Source of the DNA: Rhizobium viscosum
GTDB taxonomy: Bacteria; Pseudomonadota; Alphaproteobacteria; Rhizobiales; Rhizobiaceae
DNA: 64,000 nt
NCBI RefSeq assembly: GCF_014873945.1
Contig: NZ_JADBEC010000002.1
Location: 372,001-436,000, forward strand
Direction of reading: 5' to 3'
Position numbers and translations under genes: made by a program. Each line of letters opens with the position of its first letter. The first letter of the stretch is position 1. Below the pieces are notes generated by a model, which was not told the DNA's origin, ran no database searches, and saw only the letters and a program-made list of their open reading frames with translations. Of this stretch, positions 34,183-43,727 are shown in pieces.

Positions 34183-35178
34183 TCAGAGCATCGCCGGGCA
34201 CTGGACATCGACATCCAGCAGTCGCTTCAGTTCATCATCCAGTGCCATCACGGTCAGTGTTGCACCGACCATTTCCAGCGATGTGAAATAGTTGCCGATA
34301 TAGACCCTGTAGATCGTCAGTCCGCGCCCGGCGATCTCGGATTCAATCGTATCGTGGAGAATATAGAGCTCGTTAAGCGGCGTTGCGCCGAGGCCGGACA
34401 CGATAACTGCGACTTCGGATCCAGCAGCAAGCTGGTGATCGTCGAGAACGATCTTCGCCATCTCCTCGGCGACGTCCCTGGCGGACCTCAGGGGCTCGAC
34501 ACGCACGCCGGGTTCGCCATGGTGGCCGATGCCGACCTCCATCGTGCCAGGCTCGATGGTAAAATTCGGGTGGCCAACGGACGGCAGGGTACAGGGGCCG
34601 AGGCCGACGCCGATCGAGCGGCAATTGTCGATCGCCTTCTGCGCGGTCGCCCTGACTTCCTCGAGGCTTGCGCCCTCAGCAGCCTTCGCCGCGCCGCACT
34701 TCCACATGAATATCTCGCCAGCTACGCCGCGACGCTTTTCGCGCTCCTCGGGACCTGCGGAACATACATCGTCATTGGCAACGACGGTGGTGATCTCGAT
34801 GCCTTCCTTGGCCGCCAGCTTGATCGCCATCTTCACATTCATGTTGTCGCCGGCATAGTTGCCATAGAGGCAGACGACGCCCTTGCCGCCATTGGCTTCG
34901 CGCGCGGCATCAAGGAAACTCTTTGCGGTTGGCGAAGAGAAAAGTTCGCCGACTGCCACGGCATCCAGCATGTTACGGCCGGTATAGCCGATGAAGGCCG
35001 GTTCATGACCCGAACCGCCGCCGGTGATGACGCCCACCTTGCCGTTGACCGGTGTATGTCGGGCGGCGATGACACGGGGATTTTGTGCTGATAGTCTTAC
35101 GATGTCGGCATGAGCTTTGACGAAGCCTTTGACGGTATCTTCGACGACCTCATCCGGGTTGTTTATAAATCGCTGCAT
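34183..35178 (-). CDS. dhaK: Dihydroxyacetone kinase subunit DhaK
   Basis: The 331-residue subunit has GGGSGHEPAFIGY near residue 50 and the covalent substrate-binding H220 (GHHGEPGV), at the position of E. coli His218. Family members phosphorylate dihydroxyacetone or other small ketoses such as erythrulose. It lies between the SDR gene (22 bp upstream) and DhaL copy 2 (14 bp downstream) in one minus-strand operon with a ribose-type ABC importer. The likely route is polyol uptake, SDR oxidation to ketose, then phosphorylation. Confidence 0.92.
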   Translation of the reverse strand: MQRFINNPDEVVEDTVKGFVKAHADIVRLSAQNPRVIAARHTPVNGKVGVITGGGSGHEPAFIGYTGRNMLDAVAVGELFSSPTAKSFLDAAREANGGKGVVCLYGNYAGDNMNVKMAIKLAAKEGIEITTVVANDDVCSAGPEEREKRRGVAGEIFMWKCGAAKAAEGASLEEVRATAQKAIDNCRSIGVGLGPCTLPSVGHPNFTIEPGTMEVGIGHHGEPGVRVEPLRSARDVAEEMAKIVLDDHQLAAGSEVAVIVSGLGATPLNELYILHDTIESEIAGRGLTIYRVYIGNYFTSLEMVGATLTVMALDDELKRLLDVDVQCPAML

Positions 35179-35200
35179 TATAACTCCTATCTACCGCGCG

Positions 35201-35971
35201 TCAGATAATGGTGTAGCCGCCGTCGACCAGAAGGTCCGCACCGTTGATCATATCGGCACCGTTGGAAGCCAGGAACACCGCCGCCGCCGCAATCTCCTCC
35301 GGAAATGCAAAACGGCCGGATGGAATGCGCTGTTTCAGCGCCTCACCGCGCGGGCCGTCCCATGCCTTCCTGCCGAGATCGGTCAGGACGACGGTCGGAG
35401 AGATGGTGTTGACGTTGATGCCGTGCTTTCCCCATTCGGCAGCCAGCGTCTTGGAAAGACCGATGACGCCGAATTTCGACGCACAATAGGCAACATGCTG
35501 GTCGATGGCGACCGTGCCTGCCTGGGAGGCCATATTGATGATCTTGCCGCCCCTGCCCGCCTTGATCATGGCGCGGCCGGCGGCCTGGGACACCAGGAAA
35601 GTGCCCTTGAGATTGATGGCGATGGTCTTGTCCCACGCATCGAGGCTGAGTTCTTCGGCTGGCGCGAGCATGACGACGCCGGCGCTGTTGACGACAATAT
35701 CGATGTGACCGAACGCGGCCACTACGTCGGCAACCACCTTTTCGACCGATTGCGGGTCCGATACGTCGCAGACGAATGATTTCGCGCCATTGCCGAGTTC
35801 GTCGGCCTTGGCCTTCGCGACCGATTCATTGATGTCCACCACGCCTACGATCGCGCCCTTGGCGGCCATGGCGGAGGCGATGGCGCTGCCGATGCCGGAG
35901 GCCCCACCCGTGATCAGAGCGACCTTGCCGCTCAAGGAAAAGTTCAAATCAACCTGTTTTGAATCAGTCAT
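35201..35971 (-). CDS. Short-chain dehydrogenase/reductase (polyol dehydrogenase-like)
   Basis: The 256-residue SDR shows the nucleotide-binding GGASGIGSAIA motif (residues about 19-29), the NSAGV block, the catalytic Ser and the Y-x-x-x-K pair (YCASKFGVIGLSK). The C-terminal GADMINGADLLVDGGYTII tail is typical of classical SDRs. In this operon it probably oxidises an imported polyol to the ketose used by the DhaK/DhaL kinases (inference). A GC hairpin separates it from the binding-protein gene upstream. Confidence 0.9.
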   Translation of the reverse strand: MTDSKQVDLNFSLSGKVALITGGASGIGSAIASAMAAKGAIVGVVDINESVAKAKADELGNGAKSFVCDVSDPQSVEKVVADVVAAFGHIDIVVNSAGVVMLAPAEELSLDAWDKTIAINLKGTFLVSQAAGRAMIKAGRGGKIINMASQAGTVAIDQHVAYCASKFGVIGLSKTLAAEWGKHGINVNTISPTVVLTDLGRKAWDGPRGEALKQRIPSGRFAFPEEIAAAAVFLASNGADMINGADLLVDGGYTII

Positions 35972-35998
35972 GGCTTTCTTCTCAACCTGTCGGGATAT

Positions 35999-36022
35999 GG
36001 GGCGGGATCTTCATCCCGCCCC
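35999..36022 (-). other. GC hairpin downstream of the binding-protein gene
   Basis: A perfect 9-bp stem (GGGGCGGGA / TCCCGCCCC, 6-nt loop) sits 8 bp after the binding-protein stop and before the SDR start. It resembles the hairpins at 10145 and 43728, also placed right after binding-protein genes. Confidence 0.6.
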
Positions 36023-36030
36023 AGGGAGGA

Positions 36031-37017
36031 TCACTTGCGGGTGGAAAGCAGCTTATCGACGTTTTCAGCCGTCACCGGGGTCCACGGGACATTATAGGTC
36101 TTATCCTTGCCGTCGTTCCACGGCATATCCTTGTAGGTGGTCCAGATATCGGATTCCGGCTTATAGTCGCCCTTCTTGGCATTGAAGATCGCAAGATCCA
36201 GAGCGCCCTGCGCCTGGGCGCGAGCATCCTGAAGGATCGAGGTCATCTCACCGGCCTTGGCGGCCCGCAGCGCGTCGGTGACGCCGTCGATACCGGCGAT
36301 GGCGAAGCTCTTGACGTCGAGCCCCGCAGCCTTGATCGCCTCGATGGCGCCGAGCGCCATTTCATCGTTCTGGCCGATAATGCCGTTGATCTGGTTCGGG
36401 TGCGACGTCAGCCAGTTCTCCATCAGCGTCTGGGCCTCGGCGCGCGACCAGTTTGCAGTCTGGTCTTCGAGAACCTTGACGTTAGGGCACTCGGCCAACG
36501 CCTTCTTGTTACCCTGAAGGCGCTGGATCTGCGCCGACTGGCCGACCGGACCCTCGATGATGACGACATTGCCCTTGCAGCCGATCTTGTCCAGCACACT
36601 CTTGGCTTCGAGATAACCGGAAACCGTGTCGTCGGAGCCGACATAGGAGGTCAATTGATCAGAATTGACACGGGTGTTGGAGCCGATGACCGGAATGCCG
36701 GCATCGACCGCGGACTGAACAGCAGATGCACCGGCATCGACGTCGATCGGAGCGAAGATGATGGCGTTGTACTTCTGCGTGATCATCGTCTTGAACTGAT
36801 CCTGCTGGACCAGTGCGTCATAACGGCCGTCGAAAACCGTCAGTTCGACCTCGCCGCTCTTGACAGCCGGGTGGTCCTGGAGGGCTGCCGTCCAGATCTG
36901 CATGAATTCTGCGTTGAGGCCGTAAGGTGCTGCGCCGATCTTGATCTTTTCCTGGGCTGCGGCAGACGTTGCCAGCAGCGCCGTTGCCGAAGCAAGCGCA
37001 ATCAGAAGCTTTCTCAT
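36031..37017 (-). CDS. Ribose-type ABC transporter substrate-binding protein
   Basis: The 328-residue periplasmic protein has a Sec signal (KLLIALASATALLATSAAA, cleavage before QEKIKIG) and the RbsB-like periplasmic-binding fold (NAIIFAPIDVDAGASAVQSA, then IIGQNDEMALGAIEAI). ATG 37017 is chosen over ATG 37023 because GGAGGAG is about nine bases upstream of it. It is the third gene of the operon (ATPase, permease, binding protein, SDR, kinases). The ligand is probably a small polyol or ketose. Confidence 0.9.
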   Translation of the reverse strand: MRKLLIALASATALLATSAAAQEKIKIGAAPYGLNAEFMQIWTAALQDHPAVKSGEVELTVFDGRYDALVQQDQFKTMITQKYNAIIFAPIDVDAGASAVQSAVDAGIPVIGSNTRVNSDQLTSYVGSDDTVSGYLEAKSVLDKIGCKGNVVIIEGPVGQSAQIQRLQGNKKALAECPNVKVLEDQTANWSRAEAQTLMENWLTSHPNQINGIIGQNDEMALGAIEAIKAAGLDVKSFAIAGIDGVTDALRAAKAGEMTSILQDARAQAQGALDLAIFNAKKGDYKPESDIWTTYKDMPWNDGKDKTYNVPWTPVTAENVDKLLSTRK

Positions 37018-37112
37018 TTCCATTCTCCTCCACTTTGGGTTTAGGCTGCCGGCATGGCTTGCCTGTCGGACGGGGCGGCGAGCTGCCTGCCCCCGAATTT
37101 CTGTTTGTGAGC

Positions 37113-38189
37113 TCAAGCTCCGAAATTTCGTTTCTGGTCGAGCATAACGGCGCCGACAATCAGGGCCCCCTTCAGGACCTGCTGGTAGTAGGACTGGATA
37201 CCCATCAGATCGAGACCGTTGTTCATCACGCCGATAATGAGGGCGCCGATCAGTGTTCCCGTCACCCGGCCGACGCCACCGGAAAGGCTTGTCCCGCCGA
37301 TGACGACTGCCGCGATCGCGTCCAGCTCATATGCGACACCTGCCTGCGGCAGACCCGAACCGGTGCGGGCGCTGAGCAGAATACCCGCAAGCCCTGCCAG
37401 GCCGCCCGAGATGACATAGACGGTGAAGCGGATACGATCGGTATTGATGCCCGAAGTCTTGGCTGCATGCGGATTGCCGCCGACAGCATAGATGTAGCGG
37501 CCGAACCGCGTGCGGTTGAGGATCCACCAGGAGACCGCGAAGACGACGGCAAGGACGATGACCGGCGCGGGAACGCCGAACACGTCGCCGGTGCCAATCC
37601 AGCGGAAGGCAGGCGTGAGTGCGGGAACCGGACGGCCGCCGCCGTAGATCAGCGTCATGCCGCGGGCAGCCGAGAGCATGCCGAGTGTGGCGACAAAGGC
37701 AGGCACCGAGAAACGCGAGACGATCGCGCCGGAAATCGAGCCGCAGACGACACCGACCAGGACACCGACGAGCAGGCCGATAGCGACCGGATAGGGCGAA
37801 CCGATGACGCCGGCCGTTTCCGAAGTGGTAGCAAAACTGGCGCTGACGATGCCGGCGAGCGCCACGACCGAGCCGACCGACAGGTCGATACCGCGCGTCA
37901 GGATGACGAAGGTCATGCCGATCGCCAGCACGCCGTTGATCGACGTCTGCAGCAGCACGTTGGAGATATTGCCGCCGGTCAGGAAGAATTCGTTCGAGAA
38001 CGACAGGATAATGACGAGGAGCAGGAAGGCGAGGAAGATGCCGTATTCCTGGACGATCAGGCGCCGCTGTTCCGTCTTGAACCAGCCGCCCGCACTCTTG
38101 TTCTCACTCACTGACACTGCCTGCTCCTCTGGTGCCGGACGAACGCCCTGACTCTGGTCAGGTTGATAAGTGGACGAGTGATTGGGCAT
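37113..38189 (-). CDS. Ribose-type ABC transporter permease
   Basis: The 358-residue protein has about ten hydrophobic segments after a 45-residue cytoplasmic leader. It carries the RbsC-family blocks VILTRGIDLSVGSVVALAG and AVVIGGTSLSGGVG. The start ATG 38189 is preceded by GGGAGGAGACGA and overlaps the end of the ATPase gene by 32 bp, so the two are coupled. Confidence 0.9.
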   Translation of the reverse strand: MPNHSSTYQPDQSQGVRPAPEEQAVSVSENKSAGGWFKTEQRRLIVQEYGIFLAFLLLVIILSFSNEFFLTGGNISNVLLQTSINGVLAIGMTFVILTRGIDLSVGSVVALAGIVSASFATTSETAGVIGSPYPVAIGLLVGVLVGVVCGSISGAIVSRFSVPAFVATLGMLSAARGMTLIYGGGRPVPALTPAFRWIGTGDVFGVPAPVIVLAVVFAVSWWILNRTRFGRYIYAVGGNPHAAKTSGINTDRIRFTVYVISGGLAGLAGILLSARTGSGLPQAGVAYELDAIAAVVIGGTSLSGGVGRVTGTLIGALIIGVMNNGLDLMGIQSYYQQVLKGALIVGAVMLDQKRNFGA

Positions 38190-39636
38190 TCGTCTCCTCC
38201 CGGCTGTATATTCCGGCGCTCTTGCCGCCGCGCATCACCATGATGCGGTCCGACATGCCTAGAACTTCGTCGATTTCCGATGAGATCATCACCACAGTGC
38301 CGCCGCCTTCGGCGAAGTCGCAGATGATGCGATAAATTTCACGCTTGGCCCCGACATCGACGCCGCGCGTTGGCTCATCCAGCAGCAGGACCTTGGGGTT
38401 GCGGAGGAACCACTTGCCGAGAACGACCTTCTGCTGATTGCCGCCGGAAAGGCCTGACACCGGCATGGTGTCGCGCGCTGCCTTGATTTGGAACTGCTCG
38501 CGCATTCGCCGGCTGGCGTCCAGTTCCTTCGTATGGTCCATGGCAAAGGCCGGGCTCAGCGCCGGCAGGTTCGCCATGCAGATATTGGCGCGAACTGAGT
38601 CCGACAGATTGAGGCCTGTCTGCTTGCGGTCTTCGGTGACCAGCGCCAATCCGTGAGCCATCGCATCCGAGGGCTTCGAGACGAGGATCGGCGCACCATC
38701 AACCGAGATGCGCCCGGCGGACGGCTTGTCGAGACCGAAGAGACAGTTGAAGATTTCCGTACGGCCGGAGCCCATGAGCCCGTAAATGCCGAAGATCTCG
38801 CCCTTATGTGCGGCAAATGAAATATCGTCGATCTTGTTCGGGCAGGAAAGCGCGCTGACCTCCAGACCGACATCCGACGTCGGCTTATTGGTCTTGACAT
38901 ATTCCTCGGCGAGTTCCCGTCCGACGATCATGCGGATCAGGCTCGGCCGGTCGATCTCCGACAAGGAGCCGGTACCGACGAAGGAGCCGTCGCGGAAAAC
39001 CGTATAGGAATCGGCAATCTGGAAGATTTCCGACAGGCGGTGCGAGACGTAGACGATGCCACGCCCCTGGGCCTGCAGGCGGCGGATCGCTGCAAAGAGC
39101 TGCTGGGCTTCACGCTCGCCGATGGCCGAGGTCGGCTCATCCATGAAGATGACTTCGGCGTCATGGCTCAGTGCCTTAGCGATCTCCACCAGCTGCATCT
39201 GCGCGACGGATAGGTTCATCATGTATTGGGTGGCCCGGATGTCGAACTCCAGCTCGTCGAGCAGCTTCTGCGCCGCCCGGTTCATGCTGCGGAAATCAAT
39301 GCCGCCGAAACGGGTAGACGGTTCACGGCCGAGATAGATGTTCTCGGCGACCGTCATGTGTGGAACCGGGCTCAGCTCCTGCTCGATAATGGCGATACCA
39401 GATGCGAGAGCATCCGCCGGACTGGAGAAATCCACTTCCTGGCCACGGCGGCGGATCGAGCCGGCATCGCGCTTGTAAATGCCCATCAGGATTTTCAGGA
39501 AAGTCGATTTGCCGGCGCCATTACCGCCGCAGAGCGCGTGAACCGAGCCAGCGCGAAGCTGGAAGCGGCCGTCGCGCAGGGCCGCGACACCGCCAAAGGA
39601 CTTCCTGAGCCCCTCCACTTCCAGCAGAAATTCCAC
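38158..39636 (-). CDS. Ribose-type ABC transporter ATPase (two nucleotide-binding domains)
   Basis: The 492-residue protein has tandem ATPase domains. The N-terminal one has Walker A GGNGAGKST and Walker B VIFMDEPT; the C-terminal one has the degenerate site usual in RbsA/MglA, with a LSGGNQQKVVLGKW signature and LLLDEPTRGVDVG. I choose GTG 39636, which is preceded by GGAGGAGACAGAC; the in-frame ATG 39651 would place that ribosome site inside the coding sequence. First gene of the polyol/ketose operon. Confidence 0.9.
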   Translation of the reverse strand: MEFLLEVEGLRKSFGGVAALRDGRFQLRAGSVHALCGGNGAGKSTFLKILMGIYKRDAGSIRRRGQEVDFSSPADALASGIAIIEQELSPVPHMTVAENIYLGREPSTRFGGIDFRSMNRAAQKLLDELEFDIRATQYMMNLSVAQMQLVEIAKALSHDAEVIFMDEPTSAIGEREAQQLFAAIRRLQAQGRGIVYVSHRLSEIFQIADSYTVFRDGSFVGTGSLSEIDRPSLIRMIVGRELAEEYVKTNKPTSDVGLEVSALSCPNKIDDISFAAHKGEIFGIYGLMGSGRTEIFNCLFGLDKPSAGRISVDGAPILVSKPSDAMAHGLALVTEDRKQTGLNLSDSVRANICMANLPALSPAFAMDHTKELDASRRMREQFQIKAARDTMPVSGLSGGNQQKVVLGKWFLRNPKVLLLDEPTRGVDVGAKREIYRIICDFAEGGGTVVMISSEIDEVLGMSDRIMVMRGGKSAGIYSREETNAQSLVHLST

Positions 39637-39737
39637 GTCTGTCTCCTCCATGCATGCGTCTGGTGACTACGCTCCAGCACGCCATCGGACACCTGGAAAC
39701 CTCCGCCAGATGTCGATGCTGACAATATTCAAGACAT

Positions 39738-39778
39738 GATCGACAAATGTCAAGTGACGCGCGATCATATAAATGTCA
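39738..39778 (-). promoter_or_regulatory. Promoter region with paired TGACATTT...GATC repeats
   Basis: Two direct copies of TGACATTT followed three or four bases later by GATC (minus strand) occupy 39778-39763 and 39752-39738, 26 bp apart. The inner copy contains a TTGACA that could serve as -35. They lie 102-142 bp upstream of the operon's first gene and are candidate sites for the SorC-DhaK fusion regulator. Confidence 0.4.
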
Positions 39779-40181
39779 GGTCGTCGAAAGGCCGGGAACC
39801 ACGCAGCAAAAGCCAGCGTTTGCAGGCTTGGGAGCGTCATCGCGGCGGGAATGGGGGCCTATGGAATCTGAAAGAATTTCCGCGAAAAAATCGCGGCTAG
39901 GACGCAGAGCCAGCAAACTGCTGCTGCATGCCATGGCCTTGCATCGGCTGGAGAGCCCGTCACAACGGCGGCAGATGTAAGTGATTCAAGCTTCCATGAC
40001 CTATCCGGCCGAGCGGGTAGCCACGTGCACAATGCGCAGGCCATCGACATCGATGCACCGGAAGTTGGCCCCTACCAAGAATTGTCGATAGCCGCATCGT
40101 CTCCAGCTTAGGCTCGAATGACCCATCCGCCGAAACATCGAGGCAAGCGACTGCCCGGATGAGCCGAAATACTGAGTTTCG
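39779..40181. other. Gene-free stretch between two minus-strand transporter operons
   Basis: I see no supportable gene here. The short open frames lack ribosome sites and family features. The stretch should contain the 3' end of the second ribose-type operon, but no strong terminator hairpin was found. Confidence 0.5.
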
Positions 40182-41165
40182 TCACAAGACCTTCTGCCGC
40201 CCATAAAGCAGCAGCATTCCGATGATGACGGCGCCATAGATCAGCTGACGGCCAGCCTCCTCGATCTGCATGACCGAGAGAATCGACTGCAGCAGAGTGA
40301 TGAGGATGACGCCGGCGACCGTTCCGAGATAGGAGCCCTTGCCGCCAAGCACGTGCGTACCGCCAAGCACCACGGCAGCGATCGACGGCAGAAGATAGGC
40401 GTCGCCCATGGACTGGGACGCTTTCGAAGCATAACCGGCGAGAAGCACGCCGCCGAGTGCGCTGAGACCGCCCGAGATAATGAAGGCAAGAAGGGTGATC
40501 CGGCGCGTATTGATGCCGGACATGTAAGCGGCACGTTCGCGGTTGCCAATCGCATAGAGCGACCGGCCGAAGGTCGTGCGTGTCAGCAGGAAGACGGCGA
40601 GCAAGCCGACGGCGAGCCAGACGAGAACGCCGTTCGGAAGCCCGGGAATGGCATAGCCGGTTGCCAGGAAGCGCATGGCGGCAGAAGCCGAATCCTGTGG
40701 CGAGAAACCACCGGTGTAGACGACCATCAACCCTTGCGCGACGGCATTGGTCGCAAGCGTGATGATCATCGAGGGAATGCGCAGATAGGCGACTGCGATC
40801 CCGTTGACGAGGCCGATCGCGGCACCGCAGAGAATACCGAAGGGGATTGCGAGGACCGCACCCGTCGTTCCGTAAGCAGTGGCAGCGCAGGCCATCATCG
40901 CTCCTGTCGTCACCACCCAGGGCACAGACAGGTCGATCTGTCCAAGCAGGATGACCGCCATCATGCCGGTTGCGATGACGCCAAGGAAGGAAGCCACTTT
41001 CAACTGCTGCAGCAGGTAATCCGGAGACAGGAAGTTGGAGGAATAGAGCGAGCCGCCGAGAAGCAGCAGGATGATGCAGCCGAAGGCAATCGCCACAGCC
41101 GGATCGACGCCGCGCAACCGGGCGGGCACAGGAATTTGCCGCATGATCGAAGCATCCTCGCTCAT
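40182..41165 (-). CDS. Ribose-type ABC transporter permease (second operon, distal)
   Basis: The 327-residue RbsC-family permease has about ten membrane segments, the LLGQIDLSVPWVVTTGAMMA block and AVVLGGTHVLGGKG near the end. ATG 41165 overlaps the stop of the preceding permease gene as ATGA. It is the last gene of the operon binding protein-ATPase-permease-permease. Two different permeases suggest a heterodimeric channel. Confidence 0.9.
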   Translation of the reverse strand: MSEDASIMRQIPVPARLRGVDPAVAIAFGCIILLLLGGSLYSSNFLSPDYLLQQLKVASFLGVIATGMMAVILLGQIDLSVPWVVTTGAMMACAATAYGTTGAVLAIPFGILCGAAIGLVNGIAVAYLRIPSMIITLATNAVAQGLMVVYTGGFSPQDSASAAMRFLATGYAIPGLPNGVLVWLAVGLLAVFLLTRTTFGRSLYAIGNRERAAYMSGINTRRITLLAFIISGGLSALGGVLLAGYASKASQSMGDAYLLPSIAAVVLGGTHVLGGKGSYLGTVAGVILITLLQSILSVMQIEEAGRQLIYGAVIIGMLLLYGRQKVL

Positions 41166-42157
41166 TGGAACCACTCCAGACGATTGCGAACACGCGACAG
41201 GCCAATGCAGCCGATGCTGACTGCCAGCATCAGCACCACGCCCTGGAAGAGCGGCTGCCAGAGCGGATCGAGATCGAAGACGAACAACAGGTCGCCGATG
41301 GTGCGGAAGGCCAGCGCACCGAAAACGGCGCCGACAGCGCTTCCCTTACCACCCGCAAGCGAAACACCGCCGAGCACCACTGCCGCGATCGAATAGAGCG
41401 TATAGGCGTTGCCGCTCGCAAAGGCCGCTTCGCCCGTATAGGAAAAGAAGGTCAGATAAAGCCCGCCGATCGCCGAAAGCAGCCCTGCCAGCGCGTAAGC
41501 CGCAAGCTTTGCCCGCTTCACCGGCATGGCGGACATATAGGCGGCATTTTCTGCCGAGCCGACCGCATAGGCGGTGCGGCCGAGCACCGAACGGCTGAAG
41601 GGCACCCAGATCACCAGGACGACAAGTGCGAGCACGACAAGGCTTGCAGGGATGACACCGAAAAGTTTCGAGGTAAAAGCATCGGCGAGATCCTCATTGA
41701 CCGAGCCGCCGGGTGTGGGTCGCAACAGCAGCGCCAGTCCGTAGAAGACCGCACTGGTCGCAATCGTGGTGACGATGGGCTGCAGCCGCCCGAAGATGAT
41801 GACCAGGCCATTGAGCAGGCCGCAGGCGAGACCGGTCAAAAGTACGGCGACGACACCCAACCCCGTCTGTAGCGGCGTACCGACGACAAGCCATGAGGCC
41901 AGGCAGTTGCACAGGATCAGGATCATGCCGACCGAAAGGTCGATACCCGCCGTTATGACCACGAAACACTGCGCCATAGCCACGAAGGCGAGCAATGTCG
42001 CCTTGTTGGAGGCCGTCTGCACCACATTGGGCGTGAAGCCGGCGGGATGGTTTGAGACATAGATGATGAACATCAGGATGAAGAGGAGCGCTGCAAAGAG
42101 CGTGCCCTTCTGTTGAACGTACCGGTAGCGCCATTCACCAGTCACCTGCCTGCTCAT
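41162..42157 (-). CDS. Ribose-type ABC transporter permease (second operon, proximal)
   Basis: The 331-residue RbsC-family permease shows VVITAGIDLSVGMILILCNC and AVVLGGVSLAGGKG. Its ATG overlaps the ATPase stop (ATGA) and its stop overlaps the next permease start, so translation of the last three genes is fully coupled. Confidence 0.9.
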   Translation of the reverse strand: MSRQVTGEWRYRYVQQKGTLFAALLFILMFIIYVSNHPAGFTPNVVQTASNKATLLAFVAMAQCFVVITAGIDLSVGMILILCNCLASWLVVGTPLQTGLGVVAVLLTGLACGLLNGLVIIFGRLQPIVTTIATSAVFYGLALLLRPTPGGSVNEDLADAFTSKLFGVIPASLVVLALVVLVIWVPFSRSVLGRTAYAVGSAENAAYMSAMPVKRAKLAAYALAGLLSAIGGLYLTFFSYTGEAAFASGNAYTLYSIAAVVLGGVSLAGGKGSAVGAVFGALAFRTIGDLLFVFDLDPLWQPLFQGVVLMLAVSIGCIGLSRVRNRLEWFQ

Positions 42158-43692
42158 TGGGCCATCCTTTGCTGCGCCTCGGCGGCGCCAATGTTGAGGG
42201 CGGCGCTCACCAGCTCGCGCTCGTTGATCTCGTCTCCCTCGAGAATGCGGACGATGCTGCCATCATACATGACGAGCACGCGGTCGCAGCAACCGACCAG
42301 TTCGTCATAGTCGGTCGAATAGAAGATGATGGCCGCACCCGCATCGGCAAGCTTGCGCAGCAGGGCATAGATTTCCTGCTTGGTGCCGACATCGATGCCG
42401 CGTGTCGGATCATTGAGCAGAATGATGCGCGGTCGGTTCATCAGCCATTTGGCAATCACGACTTTCTGCTGGTTGCCGCCGGATAGCGAGGCGACAGGCA
42501 TGTCGATCGTCGCGGCCTTGATCGCCAGCAGCTTCAGAAGTTCTTCGATCTCTCGAAGCTCGGCTGCGCGGTCGATCACGCCGTTGCGCGAAACGCGATC
42601 AAGGGCTGCGATCGACAGGTTTTCGCGCACCGTCATCGGCAGCATCAACCCCTCGGTCTTGCGGTCCTCCGGGATCAGCGCCATGGAGATCTCACTCGAT
42701 TTCGCAGCGCCCGGGCTCTTCAACCTGACCGGCCTGCCACCGACTATTACCTCGCCCTTGAGATCCCGCAGCACCCCGAACAGCGCCAGCAGCAATTCGC
42801 GCTGCCCCTGCCCGTCCAGCCCGCCGAAACCGATGATCTCGCCCGGCCGTACGTCGAAATTGATCCCGGAGAGCCGGCCTCCCCAGGAGAGGTCGCGGCA
42901 GGCCAGAACCGGCGCGTCCGCCCTCAACTGCAGTGGCTTGGGCGGAAAGACGTTGGAATATTCGCGTCCGATCATCAGTTCCACCACCTGCTGGTCGGTG
43001 TTGGTGCCGGCGGGATAGGATTCGATACTGCGGCCGTTTCTAAAGACCGTGCAGTCATCGGCCAGTTGCGCAATCTCATGCATGCGATGGGAAATATAGA
43101 TCAGCGCCATGCCCTCGGCCCTGAGCTGCTTCAGCACAGCAAAGACCTTCTCGACATCCGACTGGGCCAGCGCCGAGGTCGCCTCGTCGAGGATCATCAA
43201 ACGTGGCTTGCGGGCAAGCGCCTTGGCGATCTCTACCATCTGCCGGCGGGAAAGCGGCAAATCCTTCACCAGTGACGATGGATGGATATCGGCAGCGCCG
43301 GCGCGGGCAAGGGCTTCCTCGGCAATCTGGCGTTGCCTCTTGCGGTCGATCATGCCGAAACGCAGCGGCGGATTGCTGATGACGATGTTGTCGGCGACCG
43401 AAAGATCGGGAATGAGCGACAATTCCTGGAAGACACAGACGATACCGGCAGCATTGGCGGCGGCCGGCGAGGCGAAGAAGACCTCATTTCCGTCCAGCAG
43501 CACGCGCCCTTCATCCGGCGCCACCACACCGGCCATGATCTTGATGAGGGTCGATTTTCCTGCCCCGTTTTCGCCGAGCACGGCGTGGATCGCGCCCGGT
43601 CGAACAGCAATATTAGCTTCCTTCAGCGCAATCGCGCCACCATAACGCTTCGATATGCCTTCCAGGCGCAGAAGCGGTTCGGAAAGGGTCAT
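42154..43692 (-). CDS. Ribose-type ABC transporter ATPase (second operon)
   Basis: The 512-residue tandem ATPase has Walker A GENGAGKST, the domain-1 signature near PLSRRQMVEIAKAL, and the domain-2 signature LSGGNQQKVVIAKW with LLNDPTRGIDVG. Note Asn-Asp where Asp-Glu is usual in the second Walker B (seen in some RbsA-type proteins), so only the first site is likely fully catalytic. ATG 43692 has GGAGG eight bases upstream. Confidence 0.9.
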   Translation of the reverse strand: MTLSEPLLRLEGISKRYGGAIALKEANIAVRPGAIHAVLGENGAGKSTLIKIMAGVVAPDEGRVLLDGNEVFFASPAAANAAGIVCVFQELSLIPDLSVADNIVISNPPLRFGMIDRKRQRQIAEEALARAGAADIHPSSLVKDLPLSRRQMVEIAKALARKPRLMILDEATSALAQSDVEKVFAVLKQLRAEGMALIYISHRMHEIAQLADDCTVFRNGRSIESYPAGTNTDQQVVELMIGREYSNVFPPKPLQLRADAPVLACRDLSWGGRLSGINFDVRPGEIIGFGGLDGQGQRELLLALFGVLRDLKGEVIVGGRPVRLKSPGAAKSSEISMALIPEDRKTEGLMLPMTVRENLSIAALDRVSRNGVIDRAAELREIEELLKLLAIKAATIDMPVASLSGGNQQKVVIAKWLMNRPRIILLNDPTRGIDVGTKQEIYALLRKLADAGAAIIFYSTDYDELVGCCDRVLVMYDGSIVRILEGDEINERELVSAALNIGAAEAQQRMAQ

Positions 43693-43727
43693 GCATCCAG
43701 CCTCCATTCGGTCGTGTCGAGATCGAG

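Noticed and set aside
36969..38114. A 381-codon plus-strand frame rich in Asp, Arg and Gly
   Set aside because: Extreme charged composition is typical of the shadow of a membrane protein gene; the real gene is the ribose-type permease on the minus strand.
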